The translations under genes and the position numbers were made by a program. Shown here in pieces: positions 28,277 to 36,757 of a stretch of DNA of 64,000 bases (its first letter is position 1; each line of letters opens with the position of its first letter). The DNA is from Paracoccus haematequi (lineage in GTDB: Bacteria; Pseudomonadota; Alphaproteobacteria; Rhodobacterales; Rhodobacteraceae), in contig NZ_UZWE01000029.1 in the NCBI RefSeq assembly GCF_900631945.1, positions 124,001 through 188,000 of the forward strand, written 5' to 3'. The notes beneath the pieces are model-generated. The model saw nothing but the letters and a program-made list of their open reading frames with translations, was not told the DNA's origin and searched no databases.

Positions 28277-29040
28277 CCGGCTTGCGCATCCGCGATGTCA
28301 GCCTGCATTACGGCAGGCGGCCCGTGCTGCGCGGGCTGAGCCTGCCCGAATTGCGGGCGGGCGAGGTCACGGTTCTGGCCGGTCCCAACGCCGCCGGGAA
28401 ATCGACGCTGCTGCGCGCCATCGCCCAGCTTGCCCCCTATCGCGGCCGGATCACGCTGGACGGCGAGGATCTGGCCCGGATGCCGATCCGGCGCCGCGCC
28501 CGGCTGATCGGGGTGATGCCGCAGGCGCTGCCCTCGGGGTCGTCGCTGATCGTGCTGGAAAGCGTCATCGCCGCCCTGCGCGCGGGCAGCGACGGGTTCG
28601 GCGCCCAGGCGGACGCCCAGGCCATGGCGGTGCTGGACCGCCTGGGCATCGCCGATCTGGCGATGGAGCCGATGGAGCAGTTGTCGGGCGGCCAGCGGCA
28701 GATGGTCAGCCTTGCCCAGGCCATCGTCCGCGACCCGCGCGTCCTGCTGCTGGACGAACCGACAAGCGCCCTGGATCTGGCCCGGCAGGTGCGGCTGCTG
28801 GGGGAGTTGCGCGCCCTTGCCGCCGAGGGCCGGATCGTCGTCGCCGTGCTGCACGACCTGGCGATGGCCGCGCAATGGGCGGACCGCATCGTCCTGCTGC
28901 ATCGCGGGGAGTTGCACGCCAGCGGCCAGCCCGCCGCCGTCCTGACCCCTGCCATGCTGGCCCAGGTCTATGGCGTCAGCGCACGGGTCGAGCGGTGTTC
29001 ACAAGGCCGCATCACCGTCCTCATCGACGCCGAGATCTGA
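28273..29040 (+). CDS. Siderophore ABC transporter, ATP-binding protein (FepC-like)
   Basis: A 255-aa ATPase that powers uptake through the FecCD permease. The Walker A motif is GPNAAGKST near residue 37, the signature LSGGQRQMVSLAQAI near 137, Walker B LLLDEPTSALD near 158, and the H-loop LHD near 193. The ATG at 28273 overlaps the permease stop (ATGA). It is the last gene of the siderophore module; decayed gene pieces follow directly. Confidence 0.85.
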   Translation: MTGLRIRDVSLHYGRRPVLRGLSLPELRAGEVTVLAGPNAAGKSTLLRAIAQLAPYRGRITLDGEDLARMPIRRRARLIGVMPQALPSGSSLIVLESVIAALRAGSDGFGAQADAQAMAVLDRLGIADLAMEPMEQLSGGQRQMVSLAQAIVRDPRVLLLDEPTSALDLARQVRLLGELRALAAEGRIVVAVLHDLAMAAQWADRIVLLHRGELHASGQPAAVLTPAMLAQVYGVSARVERCSQGRITVLIDAEI

Positions 29041-29200
29041 GGCGGGCAGCGTGATCCGCGCAGCCGGCCCGGCCCCCCGTCGCGGACGGTGACGGTCACG
29101 CAGCCGCCGTCGCGGGCCACCGCCCCATCGGCCCCGCCCGCAGCGCAACGCGTTGTCGATCAGCTTTCCGATCGCGCGCCATGGCCACCCTGCGCACCGC
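29041..29200 (-). pseudogene. Fragment of a histidine kinase ATPase domain
   Basis: Read on the minus strand, WRAIGKLIDNALRCG is the N-box of a sensor histidine kinase. After a frame change, VTVTVRDGGPG resembles the G1 box. After another change and a deletion, ARITLPASD resembles the usual C-terminal strand. The segment is broken in at least two places and lacks the rest of the kinase. Confidence 0.5.
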
Positions 29201-29316
29201 CGCCACGGCGGGCGGGGCTGCTGATCTGGGAGGCCGCCGCAGGCCATGAAGTGGACCTGGATCTGGCATTCCCGCGTCAGGGCAGCACGCCGCGCCTGGA
29301 ATCGCCCGAAGGCGAT

Positions 29317-29515
29317 CCGACGACCGGCACGCTGGTCAATGTCTCGCGCGGCTCGGTCGTGGACGACCCGGCGCTTACGGCACTGCCCAATGGCACGCTG
29401 TATCCCCACCACGCCAGCGGGACCAAGGAAACCCGCGGCCGCATGGCGCAACTGACGCGGGACAACCTGGACGCGTTCTTCGCAGGCCGCCCGCTGCCGA
29501 CGCCGATTGCGGTTT
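29317..29515 (+). pseudogene. C-terminal fragment of a D-2-hydroxyacid dehydrogenase
   Basis: The stretch GTLVNVSRGSVVDDPAL, then LPNGTLYPHHASGT and DNLDAFFAGRPLPTP, is the end of a glyoxylate/hydroxypyruvate reductase-type dehydrogenase. About 25 residues normally found between VVDDPAL and LPN are deleted, and the N-terminal two thirds are absent. The fragment is in frame with the following YcaQ-like gene without a stop, which creates a misleading 549-codon open frame. Confidence 0.65.
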
Positions 29516-29541
29516 TCGTGCCCGCCGCTAGTCTGGCCCGC

Positions 29542-30738
29542 ATGACCGTGCCCCTGCTGACAAATGCCGATGCGCGCCGGCTCTTCCTGGACCGCCACCT
29601 GCTGCTGGGGCAGGGGTCCGGCCCGGCCAGGGGCGCCGATCTGGCCGGGGTGCTGGATGATCTGGGCTTCGTGCAGGTGGACAGCGTGAACACGCTGGCG
29701 CGGTCCCATGACCTGATCCTGTGGTCGCGGCGCGGGCGGTATCGGCCCGCTTCCCTGGATCACCTGGTCGCCCGCCATCGCGCCGCCTTCGAACACTGGA
29801 CCCATGACGCGGCGATCGTGCCGATGCGGTTCTATCCGATGTGGCGGCTGAAATTCGCCCGCGACGAGGCGCGGATCCGGCGACGCTGGCCCGCCTGGCA
29901 GGGCGAGGGCTGGGATCGAGAGATCGATGCGGTCCTGCAACGCATCGCCGATCACGGCCCGGCCAGTTCGCTGGAGGTGGGCGACGACGCGCCGCGCAAG
30001 GGGGCAGGGTGGTGGGACTGGCATCCCTCGAAGGTGGCGCTGGAATATCTGTGGCGGTCGGGGCGGCTGGCGATCAGCCATCGCAGAGGTTTCCGCAAGG
30101 TCTACGACCTGGCCGAACGGGTGATCCCCGCGCAGGTCCGCGATGTCCGGCTGGAGGCGCCCGAGGTGATCGACTGGGCAATGTCGGCGGCCATGGACCG
30201 GCTTGGCTTTGCCACCAGCGGCGAACTGGCCGCCTTTTTCGAAATCGCCACCCGCGACGAGGCGCGGCAATGGTGCGCCGACGCCCTGTCCGCAGGCCGT
30301 ATCACCGCCGTGGATGTCGAGATGGCCGACGGATCGCGGCGGCGCAGCTTTTCCACGGCATCCCTGCTGGACGGGCTGGCGTCGCTGCCGCAGCCCTCGG
30401 GGCGGGTGCGGCTGCTGTCGCCCTTCGATCCGGCGCTGCGCGACCGGGCGCGGGCGGAACGTCTGTTCGGCTTTCGCTACAGGATCGAGATCTTCGTGCC
30501 CGCGCCGCGACGACGCTATGGCTATTACGTCTTTCCCGTCATGCAGGGCTGCCGGTTGATCGGGCGGCTGGATGCGAAGCGCGAGGGCGGGGTGCTGGCG
30601 GTCCGCGCCTTCTGGCCCGAGGCCGGGGTCCGCATGGGCCGCGCCCGGCAGGCGGGGCTGACCGCCGAATTGCAGCGCATCCTGCCGCTGGCCCGGACGG
30701 CCGAGATCCGCTTCGCCCCCGACTGGCTGCGCGCCTGA
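29542..30738 (+). CDS. Winged-helix DNA-binding protein, YcaQ family
   Basis: A 398-aa protein resembling YcaQ, a DNA glycosylase that unhooks interstrand crosslinks in E. coli. The N-terminal part has the family phrases LGFVQVDSVNTLARSHDLILWSR (residues about 40-62) and FEHWTHDAAIVPMRFYPMW near 85. The middle has WWDWHPSKVALEYLWRSGRL near 160. The C-terminal LLSPFDPALRDRARAERLFGF and YGYYVFPVM segments also match the family. The ATG at 29542 is chosen because it gives the usual length and the upstream in-frame sequence belongs to the dehydrogenase relic. Transcription probably stands alone; it converges with cobS. Confidence 0.72.
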   Translation: MTVPLLTNADARRLFLDRHLLLGQGSGPARGADLAGVLDDLGFVQVDSVNTLARSHDLILWSRRGRYRPASLDHLVARHRAAFEHWTHDAAIVPMRFYPMWRLKFARDEARIRRRWPAWQGEGWDREIDAVLQRIADHGPASSLEVGDDAPRKGAGWWDWHPSKVALEYLWRSGRLAISHRRGFRKVYDLAERVIPAQVRDVRLEAPEVIDWAMSAAMDRLGFATSGELAAFFEIATRDEARQWCADALSAGRITAVDVEMADGSRRRSFSTASLLDGLASLPQPSGRVRLLSPFDPALRDRARAERLFGFRYRIEIFVPAPRRRYGYYVFPVMQGCRLIGRLDAKREGGVLAVRAFWPEAGVRMGRARQAGLTAELQRILPLARTAEIRFAPDWLRA

Positions 30739-30745
30739 ACCGCCC

Positions 30746-31495
30746 TTACCAGGCGGACAGGACAAGCCAGCCGGTGACTTCGGTCGCCAGTTGGACGGCG
30801 CCCAGGACATCGCCGGTCTGGCCGCCCAGCCGCCTGCGCGCCAGGGCGGCGGTGCCGAAGGCCGCCCCCGCGCCGGCCGCCAGGATCCAAAGGCCCGGCC
30901 ATCCCGCGACCGCCGCCAAGACGACCGACAGGACCAGCCCTGCGGCCCAGACCGAACCGGCCTGACCCGCCGCGCCCCGGCCCAGCCCGTCGGGCCGCGC
31001 GGGCGGCAGCAGGATCAGCGCCGCCAGCATCGCCTGGCGCGACCAGACCGCCACCAGGACCGCCGCCGCCAGGGACAGGCCATCGGCGATCTCGGCCAGG
31101 GCGGCGGCGCTTGCGAAGACGGCCAGGATCAGCGCCAGGGCGCCATAGCTGCCGATCCGGCTGTCGCGCATGATCCGCAGGCGATCCTCGCGGTCCTTGC
31201 CGCCGCCGATCCCGTCGGCGACATCCGCAAGCCCGTCGTGATGAAGCCCCCCCGTCGCCAGCGTTGCCGCCCCCAGGCCGATCAGCGCCGCCGGCAGCGG
31301 CCCCAGCCCGACCGCCATGGCCCCGTGCAGGACCGCCCACAGGATCGTCCCGACGATCAGCCCGACCAGCGGAAAGGCCCATCGCGCCTGGGCCAGCGAG
31401 GGCACGGGTTCGCGCAGCCGCCCCGCCGGGATGCGGGTCAGCAGCATGATCGCCAGCCGCGCCTGGTCGATGCGGCGCAGCAGGGTTCCGGTCAT
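30746..31495 (-). CDS. cobS: Adenosylcobinamide-GDP ribazoletransferase (cobalamin synthase)
   Basis: A 249-aa membrane enzyme that joins alpha-ribazole (or its phosphate) to adenosylcobinamide-GDP, the last assembly step of coenzyme B12. The active-site motif GGLHHDGLADVADG lies near residue 83, followed by RIMRDSRIGSYGAL. Several hydrophobic helices are visible. The ATG at 31495 overlaps the cobT stop, so cobU, cobT and cobS form a coupled operon. The enzyme is also called CobV. Confidence 0.88.
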   Translation of the reverse strand: MTGTLLRRIDQARLAIMLLTRIPAGRLREPVPSLAQARWAFPLVGLIVGTILWAVLHGAMAVGLGPLPAALIGLGAATLATGGLHHDGLADVADGIGGGKDREDRLRIMRDSRIGSYGALALILAVFASAAALAEIADGLSLAAAVLVAVWSRQAMLAALILLPPARPDGLGRGAAGQAGSVWAAGLVLSVVLAAVAGWPGLWILAAGAGAAFGTAALARRRLGGQTGDVLGAVQLATEVTGWLVLSAW

Positions 31496-32496
31496 CCGAT
31501 TCCAGCCTCGGCAAAGGTCGCCATGCCGTCGTGGCAGGCCAGGGCGCCGCGCAGGATCGTCAGCGCCAGGGCCGCGCCGGTGCCTTCGCCCAAGGCCAGG
31601 CCCAGATCCAGGATCGGCTGCTTGGCCATCGCGGCGCACAGCCTTGCATGGCCCGGCTCGGCGCTGCGGTGCCCGATCAGGCAGTGGTCCAGCAGATGCG
31701 GGTCGGCCCCATGCAGCGGCGCCACCGCCGCGGTGCAGATATAGCCGTCCAGCATCACCGGGATCCGGGCCATGCGCGCGGCCAGCACGGCGCCGCACAG
31801 CGCCGCCTGTTCCCGCCCGCCAAGCGCGGCCAGCAGATGCAGCGGCGGCAACCCGGCATGGCGGGCCACGCCCTGCGCCACGACCCGGCTTTTCAGCGCC
31901 AGCCCGCTGGCGTCGCTGCCGGTTCCGCGTCCCACCCAATCCTCGGGCGCGCCGCCGCAGACCGCATGGGCCAGGGCGGCCGAGACGGTGGAATTGCCGA
32001 TCCCCATCTCTCCCAGGATCAGCAGGTCGGCCCGGTCGTCCACGGCATCGGCGCCGCGCAACAGGGCGTCCAGGCATTCGGCCTGCGACATCGCGGGCGC
32101 TTCGGTGAAATCGGCGGTCGGGCGGTCCAGGTCGATCGCCACGACGCGCATGTCGGCGCCCGCCACCCGGCACAACTGGTTGATGGCCGCGCCTCCGGCG
32201 GCGAAATTCGCCACCATCTGCGCCGTGACCGATTGCGGGAACGGGTTCACGCCCTGCGCGCAGATGCCATGATTGCCCGCGAAGACCAGGGCCTGCGCGC
32301 GGTCGATGCGGGGGCGGTCGGTCCCCCGCCAGCCCGCCATGAAGACGGCCAGATCCTCCAGCCGCCCCAGCGATCCGGGGGGCTTGGTCAGTTGCGCCTG
32401 GCGGTCGCGCGCGGCCTGCGCGGCGGCGGTGTCGGGACCGGGCAGGTCCAGCCGCAGGATGTCGTCAAGCGCGGTCAGCGCGGAAATGGGGGTCAT
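31492..32496 (-). CDS. cobT: Nicotinate-nucleotide--dimethylbenzimidazole phosphoribosyltransferase
   Basis: A 334-aa cytoplasmic enzyme that makes alpha-ribazole phosphate from dimethylbenzimidazole and nicotinate mononucleotide. Visible features are KPPGSLGRLEDLAV near residue 38, FAGNHGICAQGVNPFPQSV near 72, GEMGIGNST near 163 and the catalytic-Glu motif GEGTGAAL near 310. Length is normal for the family. Overlaps both neighbours by a few bases. Confidence 0.9.
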   Translation of the reverse strand: MTPISALTALDDILRLDLPGPDTAAAQAARDRQAQLTKPPGSLGRLEDLAVFMAGWRGTDRPRIDRAQALVFAGNHGICAQGVNPFPQSVTAQMVANFAAGGAAINQLCRVAGADMRVVAIDLDRPTADFTEAPAMSQAECLDALLRGADAVDDRADLLILGEMGIGNSTVSAALAHAVCGGAPEDWVGRGTGSDASGLALKSRVVAQGVARHAGLPPLHLLAALGGREQAALCGAVLAARMARIPVMLDGYICTAAVAPLHGADPHLLDHCLIGHRSAEPGHARLCAAMAKQPILDLGLALGEGTGAALALTILRGALACHDGMATFAEAGIG

Positions 32497-33005
32497 TGCG
32501 GTTTTACCTTCAGGGGATGGCCGGCGACGCACAGCCACAGTTCGTCGCAGGCGGTCGCGATCCGCTGGTTCGTCAGACCGGCGGCGTCGCGGAATGCCCG
32601 CGCCAAGGCGTTGTCGGGCACGATGCCGGATCCGACCTCGTTGGTGACCAGGACCACGGGCGAGGCCAGACGCGGCAGCAGATCGGCCAGTTCCTGGACC
32701 GCGGCCTCCCAGTCCTGGCCCGCCAGCATCAGGTTCGACAGCCACAGCGTCAGGCAATCGACCAGCCGGGGGGCCTGGCCGTCGCTGTCGCGCAGCGCCT
32801 GTGCCAAGGCCAGCGGTTCGGCCAGGGTGGTCCATTCGCCGCCCCGGCGGGCCTGGTGGCGGGCGATGCGGTCGGCCATCTCGGCGTCGCGCGGCTCGGC
32901 CGTTGCGATATAGATCGCGGTCGGGCCCAGCGACAGCGCAAGGCGTTCGGCCAGGGTGCTTTTGCCCGAACGGGCGCCGCCGGTAATCAGGATCGACTTC
33001 GTCAT
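32493..33005 (-). CDS. cobU: Bifunctional adenosylcobinamide kinase / guanylyltransferase
   Basis: A 170-aa enzyme that phosphorylates adenosylcobinamide and then attaches GMP. The P-loop GGARSGKST is at residues 9-17. The guanylylation region includes IARHQARRG near 47, where His is the GMP acceptor in the family. LVDCLTLWLSNLM and VTNEVGSGIVP are also typical. It is the first gene of the cobU-cobT-cobS operon and diverges from the phosphatase gene across only 44 bp. The same enzyme is called CobP. Confidence 0.88.
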   Translation of the reverse strand: MTKSILITGGARSGKSTLAERLALSLGPTAIYIATAEPRDAEMADRIARHQARRGGEWTTLAEPLALAQALRDSDGQAPRLVDCLTLWLSNLMLAGQDWEAAVQELADLLPRLASPVVLVTNEVGSGIVPDNALARAFRDAAGLTNQRIATACDELWLCVAGHPLKVKPQ

Positions 33006-33049
33006 GGTGGCGTGAAAAAAGCAGGTTTGCCGCAGATTGGAAAGCCGCG

Positions 33050-33628
33050 ATGTTGCCTTTGGCCTGTGACGAACTGGTCCTGATCCGCCACGCCCCCGCC
33101 GACAGCGAGGGGCGGATCTGCGGCCGTCGCGACGTGGCCGCGCGGCTGGGCGATCCGGCGGCGATCGACACCCTGGCGCGCAGGCTTGCGCCCTGCGCCC
33201 TGGTCGTCGGCAGCCCCGCCCTGCGCTGCCGCCAGACCGCCCGCGCGCTGTTTCCCGGCCGCGAGGTTCCGACCGATGCGCGTCTGTGGGAACAGGATTT
33301 CGGCGCGCATGAAGGGATGCCCGCCCAGGAACTGCCCGATCTCGGCCCGTTGGACCGGGCGTCGCTGGCCGCGCTGTCGGCGCCCGGCGGCGAAAGCTTC
33401 GCGGCGATGGCGGCCAGGGTGACGCCCGCGCTGGCGGATCTGGCGGCCAGGGCGCGCGGGGGCGGTCCCGTGGCGGTCGTCGCCCATGCCGGGACGGTGC
33501 GGGCGGGGCTGGCCCTGGCCCTGGGCGACATTCCGGCCGCGCTTGCCTTCGAGGTCGCGCCGCTGTCTCTGACCCGGCTGCGCTGCCTGCCGGACGGATT
33601 CTCCGTCATCTGCGCGAACGCCGTCTGA
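33050..33628 (+). CDS. cobC: Histidine phosphatase, probable alpha-ribazole phosphatase
   Basis: A 192-aa phosphatase with the LIRHAPA catalytic motif near residue 11, the acid motif WEQDFGAHEG near 83 and the second His in VVAHAGT near 143. The location at the head of B12 nucleotide-loop genes makes alpha-ribazole-5'-phosphate the likely substrate. It is followed by the GHMP kinase after 3 bp. GGAA precedes the ATG. Confidence 0.75.
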   Translation: MLPLACDELVLIRHAPADSEGRICGRRDVAARLGDPAAIDTLARRLAPCALVVGSPALRCRQTARALFPGREVPTDARLWEQDFGAHEGMPAQELPDLGPLDRASLAALSAPGGESFAAMAARVTPALADLAARARGGGPVAVVAHAGTVRAGLALALGDIPAALAFEVAPLSLTRLRCLPDGFSVICANAV

Positions 33629-33631
33629 GCG

Positions 33632-34417
33632 ATGGTGTTCGTCGCGGGGCATTTCGGCGAATGGCTGCAAGGCCGGGTCGGCCCGGCGGCCCAGGTCGCC
33701 CTGGTCACGATGGCCTGCCCGGCCTTCGGCGTAAGGGCGCGGCGCGACGACGCCGACGGCCTGGCCGTCGCGGGTGGGCTGATCGGCCCCGACCGCTGCG
33801 GCGCCTTTCTGGACGCGCTCGGCCTGCCGTCGCGTGGATGGTTCCACGTCGCGGCGGACCTGCCGCCCGGCGGCGGGGCAGGGATGTCCACCGCTTCGCT
33901 GGTCGCCCTGGCCCGCGCCGCCGGGGCGGACGAAGGCCGTATCGCCGCTGCCTGCCTGTCGGTCGAGGGGGCGACGGATCCCTTGATGCTGTCGCGCCCC
34001 GATGCGGTCCTGTGGGCGCCGCGCCGCGCGCAGGTCATAAACGACGCCCCGCCGCCGCCCGAGGCCGAGATCCTGGGCGGGTTCTGGGGTCCGATGCAGC
34101 GCACCGACCCGGCCGACCACGATTTTCCGGCCATCGACGATCTGGTCGCGGCCTGGATGGCAGGCCCGGATCTGCCCCAGGCCGCCCGCCTCGCCGCCCG
34201 TTCGGCCCGTCGCACCACCGCCCTGCGCGGCCCCTCGGACGACCCGACCCAGGCGATGGCCCGCGCGCTTGGCGCCCTTGGCCATGCCCGCGCCCATACC
34301 GGCCCGGCCCGCGCGCTGATCTTCGCGCCGGGCACCGTCCCCCCCGGCGCCCAGGCTGCGCTGGAATCCGCCGGCTATTCGACCTGCCTGCGCTTTCGCA
34401 CCGGAGGCCGGGGATGA
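33632..34417 (+). CDS. pduX: GHMP kinase, probable L-threonine kinase PduX
   Basis: A 261-aa kinase that probably makes L-threonine phosphate, the precursor of the aminopropanol linker of B12. The GHMP glycine-rich loop is DLPPGGGAGMSTASL near residue 75. The N-terminus, HFGEWLQGRVGPAAQVALVT, resembles PduX-type kinases. The assignment is strengthened by the next two genes, which encode the synthase that uses aminopropanol phosphate and the threonine-phosphate decarboxylase. Confidence 0.75.
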   Translation: MVFVAGHFGEWLQGRVGPAAQVALVTMACPAFGVRARRDDADGLAVAGGLIGPDRCGAFLDALGLPSRGWFHVAADLPPGGGAGMSTASLVALARAAGADEGRIAAACLSVEGATDPLMLSRPDAVLWAPRRAQVINDAPPPPEAEILGGFWGPMQRTDPADHDFPAIDDLVAAWMAGPDLPQAARLAARSARRTTALRGPSDDPTQAMARALGALGHARAHTGPARALIFAPGTVPPGAQAALESAGYSTCLRFRTGGRG

Positions 34418-35349
34418 GCCTTGCCGCGATGATGGCCCTGGCGCTTGCCGTTGATGCCCTGGTCGGCTGGCCCGCGGGGCTGTATCGGCGCATCGGCCAT
34501 CCGGTCGGCTGGATCGGCGCCCTGGTGTCGCTGCTGGACCGGCGCTGGAACAGGGGCCGCCCCGGACGGCGGCGGATCGCCGGGGCGGCCTGCGTGCTGG
34601 CGGTGCTGCTGGCCTGCGTGGTGCCGGCCATGGCGGTGCAGGCGGCCTTGCCCCAGGGACCGGCGGGCATCCTGGCCGGGGCGATCCTGGCCTGGCCCTG
34701 GATCGCCGCCCGGTCGCTGCACGACCATGTGGCGGCGGTGGCGGGTCCGTTGCGGCGGGGCGACCTGCGGGGCGCGCGGGACGCGGTGTCGATGATCGTC
34801 GGCCGCGATCCCGCCCGGCTGGATCAGGCCGGGGTGGCGCGCGCGGCGCTGGAGAGCCTGGCCGAGAACGCTTCGGACGGGGTGGTGGCGCCGCTGGTCT
34901 GGGGCGCGGTGCTGGGGCTGCCGGGGCTGGTCGCCTACAAGGCCGTCAACACGATGGATTCGATGATCGGCCATCGCAACGACCGATACGAGGATTTCGG
35001 CAAGGCCGCCGCGCGGCTGGACGACCTGATGAACCTGGTCCCGGCGCGGCTGACCGGCGCGCTGCTGGCCCTGGCCCACGGCAGCCCGCTGCGGCCGCTG
35101 CGGGTGATGCTGCGCGACGCGGGCGCGCATCGGTCGCCCAATGCAGGCTGGCCCGAGGCGGCGATGGCTGGCGCCTTGGACATCCGGCTGTCCGGCCCGC
35201 GCCTCTATGGGCAGCGCGTGGCCGATGAGCCCTGGGTGAACGCGACGGCCCCCGACCCGGCCCCCGATACGCTGCGGGCGGGCCTTGCGCTGTATCGCCG
35301 GGCCATGGTCCTGTGCGGGCTGGGGCTGCTTGCCCTGGGGTTGATCTGA
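34414..35349 (+). CDS. cbiB: Adenosylcobinamide-phosphate synthase
   Basis: A 311-aa membrane protein that attaches aminopropanol phosphate to adenosylcobyric acid. Typical segments are HPVGWIGALVSLLDRRWN near residue 28, VGRDPARLDQAGVARAALE near 128, ENASDGVVAPLVWGA near 150 and KAVNTMDSMIGHRNDRYEDFG near 178. Four or five hydrophobic segments are visible. The ATG at 34414 overlaps the pduX stop. The gene is called cobD in the aerobic-pathway naming. Confidence 0.87.
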   Translation: MSLAAMMALALAVDALVGWPAGLYRRIGHPVGWIGALVSLLDRRWNRGRPGRRRIAGAACVLAVLLACVVPAMAVQAALPQGPAGILAGAILAWPWIAARSLHDHVAAVAGPLRRGDLRGARDAVSMIVGRDPARLDQAGVARAALESLAENASDGVVAPLVWGAVLGLPGLVAYKAVNTMDSMIGHRNDRYEDFGKAAARLDDLMNLVPARLTGALLALAHGSPLRPLRVMLRDAGAHRSPNAGWPEAAMAGALDIRLSGPRLYGQRVADEPWVNATAPDPAPDTLRAGLALYRRAMVLCGLGLLALGLI

Positions 35350-35358
35350 AGGGGAACC

Positions 35359-36327
35359 ATGCGCGATCACGGCGGCGATCTGGACCGGGCCAGGGCGGTC
35401 CATGGCGACGGCGACTGGCTGGATCTGTCCACCGGCATCAACCGGCTGGCCTATCCCCTGCCGGACCTGCCGCCCCATGCCTGGACGGCGCTGCCCGTGG
35501 CGGCGGATCTGGCGGGGCTGGAGCGGGCGGCCGCGCGGGCCTTCGGGACCGGCGGGCCGGTGGTGGCCCTGGCGGGTGCGCAGGCGGCGATCCAGCTTGT
35601 GCCCCGCCTTGCGCCGCCCGGCCGCGCCGCAGTGCTGGCGCCCAGCTATAACGAACATGCCGCCGCCTTGGCCGCGCAGGGCTGGACGGTGGATCACGTC
35701 CCGGACCCGGCGGCGATGGAGGGCGCGGATCTGGCCGTCGTCGTGAACCCCAACAATCCCGACGGCCGCTGCTGGACCCCCGGCGACCTGCGCAGCCTGG
35801 CAGGCCGGGTCGGCCGGCTGATCGTGGACGAGAGCTTTGCCGATCCCCACCCGGATCTGTCGCTGGCGCCCCGGCTGGGCGACCTGGGCGAAGGCGCGGT
35901 GATCCTGCGGTCCTTCGGCAAGTTCTATGGCCTGGCGGGGCTGCGGCTGGGCTTTGCGCTGTGCGGGCCGCAGACGGCGGCGCTGCTGCGGAGGCTGGCC
36001 GGACCCTGGGCGGTGGGCGGCCCCGCCATCGCGGTGGGCACCCTGGCCCTGGGCGACGAGGATTGGAAACGCGCCACCACGAGGCGGCTTCTGGCGGATA
36101 CCGCACGGCTGTCGGCGCTGCTGGACGGCGCGGCGGGCTGGCCCACCGTGGGGCGGACTGCGCTGTTCGTCACGGCCCGGACGGGGGATGCCGCCGCGGC
36201 CCAGGCCCGGCTGGCGCGGGCGCATATCTGGACGCGGCGTTTCCCCTATGATCCGGGCTGGCTGCGGCTGGGCCTGCCGGGCACCGAGACCGAATGGCGC
36301 CGCCTTGCCGCCGCCCTGGCGGGCTGA
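35359..36327 (+). CDS. cobD: L-threonine-O-3-phosphate decarboxylase
   Basis: A 322-aa PLP enzyme that decarboxylates threonine phosphate to aminopropanol phosphate. Key segments are LDLSTGINRLAYPLP near residue 21, VVVNPNNPDGR near 132 and the PLP-lysine motif SFGKFYGLAGLRLG near 188. Length is a little short of Salmonella CobD but domains look complete. It ends the phosphatase-pduX-cbiB-cobD operon; decayed DNA follows. In Pseudomonas-style naming this gene is cobC. Confidence 0.83.
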   Translation: MRDHGGDLDRARAVHGDGDWLDLSTGINRLAYPLPDLPPHAWTALPVAADLAGLERAAARAFGTGGPVVALAGAQAAIQLVPRLAPPGRAAVLAPSYNEHAAALAAQGWTVDHVPDPAAMEGADLAVVVNPNNPDGRCWTPGDLRSLAGRVGRLIVDESFADPHPDLSLAPRLGDLGEGAVILRSFGKFYGLAGLRLGFALCGPQTAALLRRLAGPWAVGGPAIAVGTLALGDEDWKRATTRRLLADTARLSALLDGAAGWPTVGRTALFVTARTGDAAAAQARLARAHIWTRRFPYDPGWLRLGLPGTETEWRRLAAALAG

Positions 36328-36356
36328 TGCCCGGCCCGTTCAGGCCCGGCCCGTTC

Positions 36357-36663
36357 AAGCCTGTCGGCGGCGGGCGAAGGCCCCGGCGGCGACCAGCCCC
36401 GACAGCAGCATCGGCCCAGCGGCTGCCGCTGCCCAGGTTCTGGGTGCCGATCAACTCGCCATTGGTGAACTTGCGCATGACGGTGTTGCCGTCCTCGACC
36501 GTGACCAGGCCCCGGCCGCGCTTGTCGAACAGCCTGACGCCGTGGCGTTCCTCCGACCCCTTCAGGTGCTGGGACACGGTGGGACGCCCATGACCTCGGC
36601 CGCGCGGCGGACGCTGCCTTCCAGGGCCACCAGATGAAAGGCCCGGATCTGTAGGTAATTCAT
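36357..36663 (-). pseudogene. Mosaic relic: LysR N-terminus, phosphoesterase LamG piece, CTERM tail
   Basis: Three fragments run one after another on the minus strand. First, MNYLQIRAFHLVALEG, then after a small deletion that shifts the frame, TVSQHLKGSEERHGVRLF and DKRGRGL: a LysR helix-turn-helix close to that of the gene at 6514. Second, TVEDGNTVMRKFTNGELIGT followed by QNLGSGSRW, which parallels TVEDGAHVMRKYIDGTLVGT and DGSRW in the RTX phosphoesterase (about nt 3710-3810). Third, in another frame, GPMLLSGLVAAGAFARRRQA and a stop, the tail of a CTERM-type protein. The pieces match the three families of the 1145-7419 locus. Confidence 0.65.
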
Positions 36664-36757
36664 GGGACTGCCTGACGGGACGGGTCGGGACGAAGGATAT
36701 TTCCATCCAGATCCCCAGGGCTAGCCCCCCTTTCTTCAGGCGCCGCGACCCGTGCCG

